Counted from the stretch's first letter, positions 8,358-18,305 are shown. The stretch: 64,000 bases of DNA from Martelella mediterranea (GCA_003001975.1 PVUG01000017.1:19568-83567), one strand, 5' to 3'. The notes: generated from the sequence alone by a model not told the origin. A program made the numbers and translations.

Positions 8358-9758
8358 TCAGATGACGCCGAGAAGCTTCCACCAGAGGAAATCGAGCGGT
8401 ATCAGAACCACAATCGTGATCAACGCCAGCGGAACCGTAATTCGCATCATCCGCGAGACCGGTTGGCCCGTTGCCTGCAGGCCGACCATCAAGGGGGCGG
8501 CCTGATAGGGCAGTATGACGGTTGAAAAGCCGACAACCTGGGTCATCAGAACCGCCGTCAGACTCAGTCCCGTCAGTTGTGACAACTCACCGGCGAGCGG
8601 TGTGAACACGGCTGGCACACCGGGAAGCGTCGTCACCAGCGCACTCAGGAAGGCCATCAGCGAAAGCGATATGAAATTGAGGAAATCCTGCCCCGGCGAC
8701 AGCGGCAGGACGGATTCCAGTCCGCGTGCGATAGCAGCCCCAAGACCCGTTGCATTGATGACGGCTCCCAGTCCCAGAATGCCGGCGGTGAAGACGAGAA
8801 CGCTCAGGCTGACGGTCTTGTCGAAATTCTCCGGTTTGATGACGCCAAGACCCGGAACCATCAATGCAATTGCCGCACAAAGCCCGACCCAGGCGGCATT
8901 GATGCCATGGATGCTGTCCGTCATCCACATGCCAAGCGTAACGAGCAGAACGGCAATCGCATACCATTGACGTGACGACAGAGGGCTGGCGCTTTCTTCG
9001 CTGTTCTTGCTTTCGCCATCGGGCCGTGGGGTGATTCTATCCGGGAAAAGTCTGATGATGAGCAGGAATGCAATCACGCCCTTGATCAGGCCGAGCACCG
9101 GAAAGTGCAGCGCAAGATACTGCGCGTAGGTTGGTGCGACGCCATAGATGGTTTCGCTTGCGCCCGCCAGCACGAGGTTCGGGACGTTTGACGGCAGAAT
9201 GGCAAAGCCGGGCATATTGGCGGCCAGCGTCAGCGTGAGGGCGATTGCCGTTCGCCCGTTCGATCCCTCGGAAAAGCCGGCCCTGTCCGCCAGCGCCATC
9301 GCGATCGGCAGCATAACGAAGAAACGCCCGAGCGAAGAGGGAATGATGAAGGCGAGTGCCGCGGTGGTAATGAACAGGCCGCCGATGAGAAGATGGTAGT
9401 GACCGGTCAGGTGCCGTCCGAGAACGCCGCCAAGGCGTTCGCCCAGTCCCGAATTACGCACGGTTGCCGCGAGAATCGATCCGGAGAACACCAGCCAGAT
9501 CGCCGTCGAGGCAAAGCCGGAGAAGACAATGGCAGGTGGCGCCAGTTCAAGCAGCAGGGAAATCGCGAAGAAAAGCAGGCTCGCCATGAAGCCCGGAACG
9601 AGCCCCGTCGCCCACAGGCTCAGCGTGACGAGGACAATGCCGAGTGTGCGGGACTGGTCCGTGGACAGTGTCTGGGGTGGAAAAACCGTCAGAAAGACGG
9701 CGATGCCGAGAATTGCCAGAACAAGGACATGTTTGAATGAGATGCGGAGGGATTGCAT
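8358..9758 (-). CDS. SLC13/DASS-family anion symporter
   Basis: This 466-residue inner-membrane protein has about 11-12 hydrophobic segments and the divalent-anion:sodium symporter signature regions (LPSNVPNLVLAGASE in the first half, TTLPGVPAVFTPLAGE in the second). Family members import dicarboxylates, citrate, sulfate or similar anions; the substrate here cannot be read. ATG 9758 (MQSLRISFKH) has GGAAGA just upstream and is preferred over the start ten codons earlier. It is divergent from an AraC-type regulator whose gene starts 70 bp away, so that regulator may control it. Confidence 0.85.
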   Translation of the reverse strand: MQSLRISFKHVLVLAILGIAVFLTVFPPQTLSTDQSRTLGIVLVTLSLWATGLVPGFMASLLFFAISLLLELAPPAIVFSGFASTAIWLVFSGSILAATVRNSGLGERLGGVLGRHLTGHYHLLIGGLFITTAALAFIIPSSLGRFFVMLPIAMALADRAGFSEGSNGRTAIALTLTLAANMPGFAILPSNVPNLVLAGASETIYGVAPTYAQYLALHFPVLGLIKGVIAFLLIIRLFPDRITPRPDGESKNSEESASPLSSRQWYAIAVLLVTLGMWMTDSIHGINAAWVGLCAAIALMVPGLGVIKPENFDKTVSLSVLVFTAGILGLGAVINATGLGAAIARGLESVLPLSPGQDFLNFISLSLMAFLSALVTTLPGVPAVFTPLAGELSQLTGLSLTAVLMTQVVGFSTVILPYQAAPLMVGLQATGQPVSRMMRITVPLALITIVVLIPLDFLWWKLLGVI

Positions 9759-9827
9759 TGATCTTCCGTTACCTGAAACTTGATTCAATCTATCCTATTT
9801 TATGCCGACGTTTTGCGGTACAGCTAT

Positions 9828-10655
9828 ATGATGCCAAACCATATCGAAGTTACGCCACCGCTCATGCCCGAGCAGGGGCCGGGCTGGATCATCGATGCCT
9901 CCCGGCCGGTGACGGCACGCGTGCAGCGCTGGCAGGCGGGTGAGATCGGCCGTGCGCCGCATGCGCATCCGCGCGGACAGCTGCTGTGGGCAGAAGAGGG
10001 TATCCTCACGGTGCGCGCCTGCGGAACCCGCTGGCTGGCACCCACCAGCCATGCAATCTGGATTCCCGGCGGTACTGTTCATGATGTGATGATGGAGACC
10101 GATGTTTCGGCGTGTTTCATCTACATCGATCCGTCGGTGAGCGGTGTGCGCGAAAAGCGCTGTGAAGTCTTGCACATGACGCCGCTGATGCGCCAGCTCA
10201 TGCTGCGGTTTCGCAATCCGGGGCCGGAAACGGACGGGCGACAGGGGCGGCTTTCACGTCTTTGCGCCGTGATCATCGATGAACTGGCGACATTGCCGAA
10301 CGCGCCGCTCAGCCTTCCCGCCGGCATCGATCCGCGTCTTAAGCGGGTGACCGGCCGGTTGCTGGAGCGACCCGACGACAACGCCAATCTGGGGGAACTG
10401 GCGCGGTTTGCCGGTGCGGGCACCCGCACGCTCGAGCGGCTGTTCCAAAGGGAGACGGGCCTGCGGTTTTCCGAGTGGCGCAGCCGGCTACGGCTGATGG
10501 AAGCCATCAACCATCTCAGCCATGGCCGCAGCAGTGTCGAGATTGCCGGCCTGCTCGGCTATCGCAGCGCAAGTGCCTTCGTGGCCGCATTCCGGCGTCA
10601 CTTCGGCGTGCCGCCGCAATCCTATCTGAAGGCCGGTTCGGCTGATGACGATTGA
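9828..10655 (+). CDS. AraC-family transcriptional regulator with cupin sensor domain
   Basis: This 275-residue protein has an N-terminal cupin domain (HAHPRGQLLWAEEG, WIPGGTVHDV) and a C-terminal AraC double helix-turn-helix (LGELARFAGAGTRTLERLFQ and EIAGLLGYRSASAFVAAFR). Such proteins bind a small ligand through the cupin and regulate neighbouring transporters. It is divergent from the SLC13 carrier and converges with the FUSC gene, overlapping it by 34 bp at the 3' ends. ATG 9828 or 9831 is the likely start; the frame extends to 9780 with TTG only. Confidence 0.9.
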   Translation: MMPNHIEVTPPLMPEQGPGWIIDASRPVTARVQRWQAGEIGRAPHAHPRGQLLWAEEGILTVRACGTRWLAPTSHAIWIPGGTVHDVMMETDVSACFIYIDPSVSGVREKRCEVLHMTPLMRQLMLRFRNPGPETDGRQGRLSRLCAVIIDELATLPNAPLSLPAGIDPRLKRVTGRLLERPDDNANLGELARFAGAGTRTLERLFQRETGLRFSEWRSRLRLMEAINHLSHGRSSVEIAGLLGYRSASAFVAAFRRHFGVPPQSYLKAGSADDD

Positions 10656-12619
10656 CCTTGATTCTGGCCCGGACGTCGCCGGAGATAGGCCCATATCCAG
10701 GCAATCTCCGCCTCGACATCGCCGAAACGGTCATCCTTCTCGCGGCCGCCGGGTCTTGTTTCGCCGGGACGGTCACCGGCGATTGCGGCCAGTGCCTTTT
10801 CGGCACGCTGCGCGCGGTCTGCGTCAGGTGGCGGGTCGCCCATGCGGCGACCTTCCGCGTAGACCGTGATTGCATCGGAAAGCCGCTCGGCGCCGGCAAT
10901 GGCGGGAAACCATGCCGCCGCCTCGCGGCCGGCCGGCGGCGGCTCGGCTACCAGACGGCCCAGCACGGTGCGCAGGTCGGACAGCGTTCGGGAAGCGGCA
11001 AATTCACGGGCCAGAAGGCTCTGGCGCAGTTGCGCCAGTTCGGCCTCGTCTTCCGTCTGCCGCACCGTGGCCGCAGCGAGATAGGCGCCGATCTTTTCCA
11101 TGGCGTCCGAAAAGGCCCTGCCGAGCTGCCGTTCCTGCGATCGCGGCCAGATGAGATAACCGAAAACCAGTGCAATCGCCGAGCCGGCAAGCGTATCGGC
11201 AAGCCGCTGAATATCGTAACTGGCCACCGGCCCTGAAGAAACCAGATCGATCATCAGCAGGATGACCGGCGTCAGAAATGTCACCATCACCGCATAGCTG
11301 CGCAGGCCGGCAAAGGGAATGACAGCACAAAGCAGCATGATCACGGGGACGAAGGCCATCCCTTTCGGCACCAGCGCGGCAATTGCAAGCGCGATGGCGA
11401 CACCGGCGAGCGTGCCGAGACTGCGGTGAATGGCCCGCAGGAAAACCGAACCGAAATCGGGTTTCAGAACGATCGCCACCGTCATCGGCAGCCAGTAGGA
11501 ATGATCGCCCGGCAGAACATGGCTGAGCGCAACCGCCAGCCCCATGCAAAGCGACAGCCGGAGAGCCGAGATCACCACCTCGCGGCCGAGAACGAGGCGG
11601 CGCGCGACACGGGTGGCAAGGCTTGCGGAAAACACCGCATCCCGCTCTGATTCCTGCTGGTCGGCCGGCATTTGGTCCCGGGCAGCAGCCGAGGGCCACA
11701 TTGTGGCGGCCAGACGGTCTGCAAGCTGTATCGTTTGATCCGGCTGCAGCGTATCGGTGCCCGCACCTGAAGGACGGCCGGCACGAGACATATAGGCCTT
11801 TGCCATGGCATCGAGCTTGTTTGCCGTTGCCGCCAGTTCCTGCCCGCGGGCAGCGACAATCGCCATTGAAAGCTGGTTGACGAGCGAAAGGACCGCGGCA
11901 GTCTTCAGGGTGTCGCGGGTGCGGGCGCGGCCGTGGCTTCGTTTTTCGATCAGTGTTGCATAAGCCGTTTTGGTGGCATCGCTTAAGGCGCGGCGCGCAT
12001 CGATCATGCGCCTGCGATTATCCGGCGTCGGCACCTTTCCAACCGCCTCCGAGGCGCGGGCAAGGCGTGCGAGCATGGTGATGATATCGGCCAGCATGCG
12101 CCGTTCGGGCCGGTCGCGCTCCAGCAGAGCGCCGATGCCGAGCATTGCCGCCACAAAGGCGGCGCCGGCGAGATAGTTCACGAACACCATCCAGGCCGGC
12201 AGAACGGCTGGCGCGTGTGCATTGACGACGGCCAGCACCAGCATGTTGAGCGCGCCCGTGGAAAAGGCCGCGCCATAACCACTGACCAGCCCGGACAACA
12301 GGCCGACGGTCATCAACAGGGCAATGGTCGCAAGCCCGTGGCCGCCGACTTCCGGGCCGATGAGGCAGCCTGTGGCGCCGATCAGCGCGGAAATGCCCAA
12401 TTGCCGGAATCGCTCGCGATAGGGATCGAGCCGGACCGTGACCGCGGCCAGAAAGCCGCCAAGCGCAACATAGAGCATCGGCCCGGTATGGCCGCTCAAC
12501 TGTCCGATCAGCAGTGGCACACCGGTGCCGAGCGACAGGCGAATCGAATGGCGCCACGGCCGATAGGGCGTCGGTTTGAGCAGTGCAAGATTGTGAATCC
12601 ACTGGCTGGTCCGGAGCAT
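10622..12619 (-). CDS. FUSC-family inner-membrane protein (putative efflux)
   Basis: This 665-residue protein has two blocks of about six hydrophobic segments (about residues 20-165 and 350-490), each followed by a soluble helical region: the duplicated fusaric-acid-resistance layout of AaeB and YccS. Relatives export aromatic acids, but the substrate is unknown here. ATG 12619 (MLRTSQWIHN) is chosen; a TTG three codons earlier is also possible. The 3' end overlaps that of the convergent AraC gene. Low-complexity hydrophilic residues occupy the inter-block linker. Confidence 0.85.
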   Translation of the reverse strand: MLRTSQWIHNLALLKPTPYRPWRHSIRLSLGTGVPLLIGQLSGHTGPMLYVALGGFLAAVTVRLDPYRERFRQLGISALIGATGCLIGPEVGGHGLATIALLMTVGLLSGLVSGYGAAFSTGALNMLVLAVVNAHAPAVLPAWMVFVNYLAGAAFVAAMLGIGALLERDRPERRMLADIITMLARLARASEAVGKVPTPDNRRRMIDARRALSDATKTAYATLIEKRSHGRARTRDTLKTAAVLSLVNQLSMAIVAARGQELAATANKLDAMAKAYMSRAGRPSGAGTDTLQPDQTIQLADRLAATMWPSAAARDQMPADQQESERDAVFSASLATRVARRLVLGREVVISALRLSLCMGLAVALSHVLPGDHSYWLPMTVAIVLKPDFGSVFLRAIHRSLGTLAGVAIALAIAALVPKGMAFVPVIMLLCAVIPFAGLRSYAVMVTFLTPVILLMIDLVSSGPVASYDIQRLADTLAGSAIALVFGYLIWPRSQERQLGRAFSDAMEKIGAYLAAATVRQTEDEAELAQLRQSLLAREFAASRTLSDLRTVLGRLVAEPPPAGREAAAWFPAIAGAERLSDAITVYAEGRRMGDPPPDADRAQRAEKALAAIAGDRPGETRPGGREKDDRFGDVEAEIAWIWAYLRRRPGQNQGQSSSAEPAFR

Positions 12620-12830
12620 GGACAGCAATCATCCTCTTCAGCAACGTCGCCCGAATTCATCCAAAGCATGGCGGGCCCGGCCATACAAGTCCGGTCCCGG
12701 CGCGGTTACAGCATGCGTTGCCGGGATGCAACACATTGGGGCAATCGCTGCTTTTCACGCACCGGCTCTGGCCTTTGCGCATGTAAGGGGCTATAAGGGC
12801 CTCCGATTTTCTCAAACCGGCGAAAGGAGC

Positions 12831-12960
12831 ATGGCAGATGAACATCACTGGCTTTGAATTGCTCCGCGTTCCACCGCGCCGTCTCGCGTGATCTTTCACA
12901 CGACGTTCTTGTTTCCCATTTAGTCATTCGCATTCATACGGCCGCCTGACCGGCCGTTGT
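12831..12960 (+). promoter_or_regulatory. Candidate leader: 8-codon ORF and downstream hairpin before ABC exporter
   Basis: The 410-bp gap between the FUSC gene and the first ABC exporter has no gene of normal size. At 12831-12857 an ATG follows an excellent ribosome site (GAAAGGAGC) and encodes only MADEHHWL before TGA. About 80 bp later ACGGCC and GGCCGT form a short hairpin (about 12939-12958) followed by a T-rich TGTTT. This arrangement resembles a leader peptide and attenuator, but no alternative pairing was worked out. It could equally be the decayed 5' end of a lost gene. Confidence 0.3.
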
Positions 12961-13038
12961 TTCCGTCCCGGGTTCGCTGTTGCGGGCAAAATTGTGCTCT
13001 TTTTATGAAGAGCAACCGGGAGGCATTGGAGTCCGATC

Positions 13039-14895
13039 ATGTTTCGCTGGTTTGAAAACCGTCTCAATCCCTATCCCGAGGCAGAGCCCACGGCGCCCCC
13101 CACGGGTCTGATCCCGTTTCTGTGGCATTACTCGAAGCCTGCAGCGCCCTATCTGGCGTTGATGGCCGTCATTGCCGCGCTGGTCGCTTTCGGGGAAGTC
13201 TACCTGTTCCGTTTTCTGGGCGATATCGTCGACTGGCTGTCGACGGCAAACCGGGAGACATTCCTGGAAGATGAGGGCTGGCGTCTGGCCTTCATGGGCG
13301 CGCTGGTTCTGGTGCTGCTGCCGGGGCTGACGATCTTCTCCTCGCTGCTGATTCATCAGGTGCTGCTCGGCAACCTGCCGATGATCAGCCGCTGGCAGAT
13401 GCATCGCTATGTCCTGCGCCATTCGATGAACTTCTTCGCCAACGAGTTCGCGGGCCGCGTTTCGCAAAAGGTGATGCAGACCTCGCTTGCCATCCGCGAA
13501 ACGGTGATGAAGGCGCTCGACATGTTCGTCTACGTCGTCACCTATTTCGTTTCGATGATCTTCATCGTCGCGGCGGCCGACGGGCGTCTCGTCATTCCGC
13601 TGCTGGTGTGGATCGTGGTTTACGCCGCGATGCTGTGGTACTTCATTCCGCGTCTGAGGAAGATTTCGGCCGATCAGGCCGATGCCCGGTCGCTGATGAC
13701 GGGCCGCGTGGTCGACAGCTACACCAATATCGCCACCGTCAAGCTGTTCTCGCATGCCGGTCGTGAGGAGCTGTTCGCGCGCGAAGGCATGGATGGCTTT
13801 CTGGAGACGGTCTACCGCCAGATGCGGCGCGTGACCCAGTTCCAGACGCTGGTCTACATCAACAATGCGGTCGCCCTGTTTGCGGTGAGCGCGCTGGCGA
13901 TCCGCTTCTGGCTCGAAAACAGCATCACCGTTGGCGCGATTGCGCTGACGCTGGGGCTTGTCATGCGCATCGGCGGCATGTCGCAGTGGATCATGTGGGA
14001 AGTGACCGCGCTCTTTGAAAACATCGGTACCGTCTATGACGGCATGTCGATGATGGCGAAGCGGCACGAACTGGTCGATGTCGAGGACGCGCGCCCGCTT
14101 GTCGTTGAAAAAGGCGAAATCGTCTATGACGATATCTCCTTCCATTACGGCAAGGAAGGTGGCGTCATCTCGGATCTTTCGCTCGTCATCAAACCGGGCG
14201 AAAAGGTCGGGCTGGTCGGGCGTTCCGGCGCCGGCAAGACCACGATGATGAACCTGCTGCTGCGCTTCTTCGATCTGGAGGGCGGACGGATCACCATCGA
14301 CGGTCAGGATGTTTCGAAAGTGTCGCAGGACAGCCTGCGCTCGATGATCGGCGTGGTGACGCAGGACACATCCCTGCTGCATCGTTCGATCCGCGACAAC
14401 ATCGCCTACAGCCGTCCCGGCGCCAGCGATGACGAGGTGATTGCCGCAGCCAAACGCGCCAATGCCTGGGACTTCATCAAGGGGCTTTCCGACCTTCAGG
14501 GCCGTGTCGGCCTTGATGCCCATGTCGGCGAGCGCGGCGTGAAGCTTTCCGGCGGTCAGCGCCAGCGGATCGCGATTGCCCGCGTGTTCCTCAAGGATGC
14601 GCCGATCCTGGTGCTGGACGAAGCGACTTCGGCGCTTGACTCCGAGGTCGAGGCGGCCATTCAGGAAAGCCTGTTCGGGCTGATGGAAGGCAAGACCGTG
14701 ATCGCGATTGCCCACCGGCTGTCGACGCTGACCGAGATGGACCGTCTGATCGTTCTCGACAAGGGTGTGATCATCGAGACGGGCACGCACCAACAGCTCG
14801 TCGAGGCCGGCGGCATCTATGCCGATCTGTGGAAGCGGCAATCCGGCGGTTTCCTCGCCGAAGACGAAACCGCCACCGGAGCGGCTGCAGAGTGA
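13039..14895 (+). CDS. ABC exporter, fused membrane and ATPase domains (first of pair)
   Basis: This 618-residue half-transporter has a six-helix exporter membrane domain (about residues 30-340) and a nucleotide-binding domain with Walker A GRSGAGKTT (about 395), signature LSGGQRQR (about 503), Walker B into DEATSALD (about 528) and the H-loop AHRLST. The substrate is unknown; relatives export lipids, peptides or drugs. It lies 330 bp before a paralogue with the same architecture, and both ATP sites look intact. The gap between them is filled by a repeat element, so co-transcription is uncertain. Confidence 0.93.
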   Translation: MFRWFENRLNPYPEAEPTAPPTGLIPFLWHYSKPAAPYLALMAVIAALVAFGEVYLFRFLGDIVDWLSTANRETFLEDEGWRLAFMGALVLVLLPGLTIFSSLLIHQVLLGNLPMISRWQMHRYVLRHSMNFFANEFAGRVSQKVMQTSLAIRETVMKALDMFVYVVTYFVSMIFIVAAADGRLVIPLLVWIVVYAAMLWYFIPRLRKISADQADARSLMTGRVVDSYTNIATVKLFSHAGREELFAREGMDGFLETVYRQMRRVTQFQTLVYINNAVALFAVSALAIRFWLENSITVGAIALTLGLVMRIGGMSQWIMWEVTALFENIGTVYDGMSMMAKRHELVDVEDARPLVVEKGEIVYDDISFHYGKEGGVISDLSLVIKPGEKVGLVGRSGAGKTTMMNLLLRFFDLEGGRITIDGQDVSKVSQDSLRSMIGVVTQDTSLLHRSIRDNIAYSRPGASDDEVIAAAKRANAWDFIKGLSDLQGRVGLDAHVGERGVKLSGGQRQRIAIARVFLKDAPILVLDEATSALDSEVEAAIQESLFGLMEGKTVIAIAHRLSTLTEMDRLIVLDKGVIIETGTHQQLVEAGGIYADLWKRQSGGFLAEDETATGAAAE

Positions 14896-14902
14896 GATCG
14901 AG

Positions 14903-14926
14903 CGGGCCCGCCGGATGGTGGGCCCG
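14903..14926 (+). terminator. GC-rich stem-loop after the first ABC exporter gene
   Basis: Arms CGGGCCC and GGGCCCG with a 10-nt loop begin eight bases after the stop codon. It has the position and shape of a terminator but lacks a T-run, because the repeat element (TCAGACTGCTGATAAA) starts immediately after it. It may be a terminator whose T-tract was displaced. Confidence 0.5.
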
Positions 14927-15115
14927 TCAGACTGCTGATAAAGCTATTCTCAAGTTTTTTCCTCATACCGGCTCAAGGCCGGTATGACGGAATGCAAGTG
15001 AAGGGGCTTTGAAGCGAGAGCATCGCCTTGCTGTCTCGGTGCATGCCAAAAACACCGTCACCCCGGCCTTGAGCCGGGGTCCAGGGCCATACGGGAAGCA
15101 AACTGTTTTAAGGGG
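14927..15115. repeat. Paired-hairpin repeat element between the ABC exporter genes
   Basis: This noncoding element starts TCAGACTGCTGATAAA against the preceding stem-loop. It holds two hairpins of the same type as at 5.6 and 22.4 kb: 14965-14985 (ATACCGGC-TCAAG-GCCGGTAT) and 15060-15080 (ACCCCGGC-CTTGA-GCCGGGGT), each bordered by CGTCA or TGACG. The right end (GCAAACTGTTTT) is a degenerate form of the end seen at 22.5 kb, and no second copy of the flanking palindrome is found. The remaining bases to 15225 contain no recognised signal apart from the upstream region of the second exporter. Confidence 0.8.
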
Positions 15116-15225
15116 CAGGCGTTCTTCGCTAATAAGAGGTGAGCAGGCCTTTTCCCATGCCGCCCATTCTATTTTGATCGAACGAGAATTGGCGCGCCTG
15201 CCGAATCCCTGTATCCATTTCCATC

Positions 15226-17094
15226 ATGATATTTCAGCGCATTGCAGAACTGTTCGAGCGGTGGATCGATCCGCTGGCCGACCACGCGCCGGAGCGGCCG
15301 CCGGAGAAGCTCCTGCCGTTTCTCTGGTATTTTCTGCGCCAGGCGAAATGGCCGTTTTTCGCCATGCTGGTCGTTGGCGGCGGTGTTGCGATCATGGAAT
15401 CGGCCGCTTTCTGGTTCATGGGCGTGCTGATCGATATTCTCGATGGAACACCGCGCGAGGCCGGTTGGTCGGGGTTGATGGCCGAACATGGCTGGGTGCT
15501 GATCGGCATGGCCGTTGCCATGGTCGTCGTCAGGGTCGGCTTTACCACGCTGCAGATGCTGATCGAGGAACAGACCATCGTTCCCGGCTTCAACAATCTG
15601 GTGCGCTGGCAGTCCTATCGTTATGTCGCGCGCCAATCGCTCGATTTCTTCCAGAGCGATTTCGCCGGTCGGATCGTTGCCAAGGTGGCGGCGGCGGGCC
15701 AGTCGATCGGCGATTTGATGTCGTCGCTGCTGCAGGTCGTCTGGTTCATGGCGATCTATGCAATCTCGACCATGGCGCTGGTCGCCGCGCTTGACTGGCG
15801 GCTGGCGGCGCTGATTTTGCTGTGGATTGCGATCTTCGCCGTTCTGGCGCGGTTCTTCGTGCCGCGCATTCGGGAAAACGCCCGTGAACTGGCCGAGGCC
15901 AATTCGGTGATGTCGGGACGGATGGTAGATTCGTTTTCCAATATCATGACGCTCAAGCTGTTCGGCAGCGACGAGGGCAATGACGGCTATATGCGCACGG
16001 GCTTCGAACGGCTGATTGCCCAGGTTCGCAGTTTTACGCGGCTGATCACCGGCGTCAGGGCTTCGCTCAGCCTGCTGTCCGGCGTGATGATCACGGCAAT
16101 CGCCGCGCTTTCCGTCCATCTGTGGTTTTCGAGCAATATTTCGTCGGGGGCCGTTGCCTTCACGCTCGGTCTTTCGCTGCGGCTTTCCATGCTTCTAGGA
16201 CGGCTGATGATGCAGTTGAACGGCATCATGCGTGCGATCGGCACCATCCAGAATTCTGCCGAGCTGATTTCGCAGCCGATCGGCCTTCTCGACCGGCCGG
16301 ATGCGGTCCCGCTGGTCCTGCGCAATCCGGAAATCCGCTTCGAAAATGTCAGCTTCGGCTATGACGGCGGCCAGGACGTGATCAACGACTTTTCCCTTGC
16401 AATCGGCGCCGGCGAAAAGGTCGGTATCGTCGGTCGTTCGGGGGCGGGCAAGTCCACGCTCGTCAATCTGCTGCTGCGCTTTTATGATGTCGGCAGCGGC
16501 ACGATATCGATCGATGGCCAGAATATTGCCGACGTCACCCAGGAAAGCCTGCGCGCCCAGATCGGCATGGTGACCCAGGATACCGGTCTGCTGCATCGCC
16601 CGATCCGTGACAATATCCGTTTCGGCAATGAGGATGCCGATGACGACATGCTGTGGGAGGCGGTTGAACGGGCCGAGGCCGACAGTTTCATCGCCGATCT
16701 TGCCGATATGCGCGGCCGCAAGGGGCTCGATGCCTATGTCGGCGAACGCGGCGTGAAGCTTTCCGGCGGTCAGCGCCAGCGCATTGCGATTTCGCGGGTA
16801 ATGCTGAAGGACGCGCCGATCCTGGTGCTGGACGAGGCGACGTCGGCGCTCGATTCCGAAGTCGAGGCGGCGATCCAGGCCAATTTGATGAAGCTGATGG
16901 AGGGCAAGACCGTGCTTGCAATCGCGCATCGCCTGTCGACCATTGCAGCGCTCGATCGCCTGATCGTCATGGACAAGGGGCGTATTGTCGAGGCGGGGAC
17001 GCACCGGCAGCTTCTTGAAAAGGACGGGCTCTATGCAGCACTTTGGGCCCGCCAGTCGGGTGGCTTCCTGCCGGAACTCGACGACGAAGGCTGA
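15226..17094 (+). CDS. ABC exporter, fused membrane and ATPase domains (second of pair)
   Basis: This 622-residue half-transporter is paralogous to the gene at 13039. It has a six-helix membrane domain (about residues 30-345), Walker A GRSGAGKST (about 403), signature LSGGQRQR (about 512), Walker B with DEATSALD (about 536) and H-loop AHRLST. Both members of the pair keep a full set of catalytic residues, so each could homodimerise or the two could form a heterodimer. The substrate is not indicated. The next gene converges on it from 17105. Confidence 0.93.
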   Translation: MIFQRIAELFERWIDPLADHAPERPPEKLLPFLWYFLRQAKWPFFAMLVVGGGVAIMESAAFWFMGVLIDILDGTPREAGWSGLMAEHGWVLIGMAVAMVVVRVGFTTLQMLIEEQTIVPGFNNLVRWQSYRYVARQSLDFFQSDFAGRIVAKVAAAGQSIGDLMSSLLQVVWFMAIYAISTMALVAALDWRLAALILLWIAIFAVLARFFVPRIRENARELAEANSVMSGRMVDSFSNIMTLKLFGSDEGNDGYMRTGFERLIAQVRSFTRLITGVRASLSLLSGVMITAIAALSVHLWFSSNISSGAVAFTLGLSLRLSMLLGRLMMQLNGIMRAIGTIQNSAELISQPIGLLDRPDAVPLVLRNPEIRFENVSFGYDGGQDVINDFSLAIGAGEKVGIVGRSGAGKSTLVNLLLRFYDVGSGTISIDGQNIADVTQESLRAQIGMVTQDTGLLHRPIRDNIRFGNEDADDDMLWEAVERAEADSFIADLADMRGRKGLDAYVGERGVKLSGGQRQRIAISRVMLKDAPILVLDEATSALDSEVEAAIQANLMKLMEGKTVLAIAHRLSTIAALDRLIVMDKGRIVEAGTHRQLLEKDGLYAALWARQSGGFLPELDDEG

Positions 17095-17104
17095 TCGGAT
17101 CGGT

Positions 17105-18178
17105 TCAGGGCGTTACCGGAAGGGAAATGAGGGCCTCAAGCCCGAAATGATTTGACCCCATATTGTGTCTGACACGCTTCACCGAGGCGATGTAGGCAGG
17201 CTGGCGCACGAGAATATGATCGATGGGCAGTCCGATCGACGGCATTTCGACCGGCCATGTCCGCGGTTCATGGGCGAAGGCCCTGAGACCCGTGGTTTGC
17301 AGGAAATTCAGGATATACGGTGACAGCAGCGAAGAGTTGAAATCGCCTGCCAGAATCAGCGGTCCGTCCGCGTCCCTCAGATAGCGCTTCACGCTGTTCA
17401 GCTGTTCCAGCTGCATGGTTTCATAATACGGTTTGGTCAGGTGCATGGCGACGAAGGTTGCCCGGGCACCGTTGATGTTGATGCCGGCGCGGATGAAACG
17501 ATGCGCGCCGAGCGGGCCGAGATTTCGAACCTGCGGATTTTCAAGCGGATATTTCGACATCATCATCAGGTCGCAGTTTTTGACCAGTTCGCCACAGCCC
17601 ACGCGATAGGGATAGGTTTTCGCAAGTGCGTCGAGATGAGGCCGTAAAGGGCCGGATTCGAGGGTGTAGACCACATCGGCGTTCTGATCCGTCAGCCAGT
17701 CTGCAATTTCCGCACCGTCCTGATTATCGCCAAGAATGTTGAACTCGATCAGTTTCAGGGCGCGGATATTGCCGTCGGGCCGGGCGTCGGGCTGAACGGT
17801 GCTTTGATGCAGGTGCCAGACCCACAGGCACAGCAGCGCAGACGCCACCAGCGGTATGGCCGACCATAATGTTCTGTCGAGCCCCAGAAAGATGAGCGAA
17901 AGGCACACAGCAGCCACGGCAATATGCACCCGCATGCCACCGACGAACGAGAAAAACCAGAATTGGGACAGGGAAGGCAAAACGCCAAGCAGCAAGGCCA
18001 GACTTGCAAAGGTGACGGCCAGAGTCTTCAGGGAACTCAAGCTTAAATCCTGAAAAAGAAAAATGACAAAAGAAAATATCAGCGTCTGAACATACCATTC
18101 GTCAGTACCGGCCGCAACGGTGTCGTACAAATGCTGCGCTGCCACATCGGATAGCTTGTGGCCACAGATGCCGGACAC
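17105..18178 (-). CDS. Membrane-anchored endonuclease/exonuclease/phosphatase family protein
   Basis: This 357-residue protein has about three N-terminal membrane helices within residues 30-125, then an EEP-fold domain with [21 protein letters not shown] and the C-terminal SNHFGL, which carry the expected metal-binding Asn/Asp and catalytic His residues. Members cleave phosphodiesters, from DNA to phospholipids; the substrate here is unknown and the domain probably faces the periplasm. The GTG start at 18178 is uncertain. It is divergent from petA with a 127-bp gap. Confidence 0.85.
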   Translation of the reverse strand: MSGICGHKLSDVAAQHLYDTVAAGTDEWYVQTLIFSFVIFLFQDLSLSSLKTLAVTFASLALLLGVLPSLSQFWFFSFVGGMRVHIAVAAVCLSLIFLGLDRTLWSAIPLVASALLCLWVWHLHQSTVQPDARPDGNIRALKLIEFNILGDNQDGAEIADWLTDQNADVVYTLESGPLRPHLDALAKTYPYRVGCGELVKNCDLMMMSKYPLENPQVRNLGPLGAHRFIRAGININGARATFVAMHLTKPYYETMQLEQLNSVKRYLRDADGPLILAGDFNSSLLSPYILNFLQTTGLRAFAHEPRTWPVEMPSIGLPIDHILVRQPAYIASVKRVRHNMGSNHFGLEALISLPVTP

Positions 18179-18305
18179 TGGACATCATAAGGGATCGCGC
18201 ATAAAACTTAGGCTAAATGAACGTCACCATGGCGCCTTGTCGCAGGAAACTGCGAGGGAGAACAAGGCGTTTCCGACGGTGGCATCAGCTGATGGAGGGA
18301 TAGCG

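Noticed and set aside
13003..14841. A 612-codon open frame on the minus strand
   Set aside because: It is the exact shadow of the first ABC exporter and its translation has no domain-like pattern.
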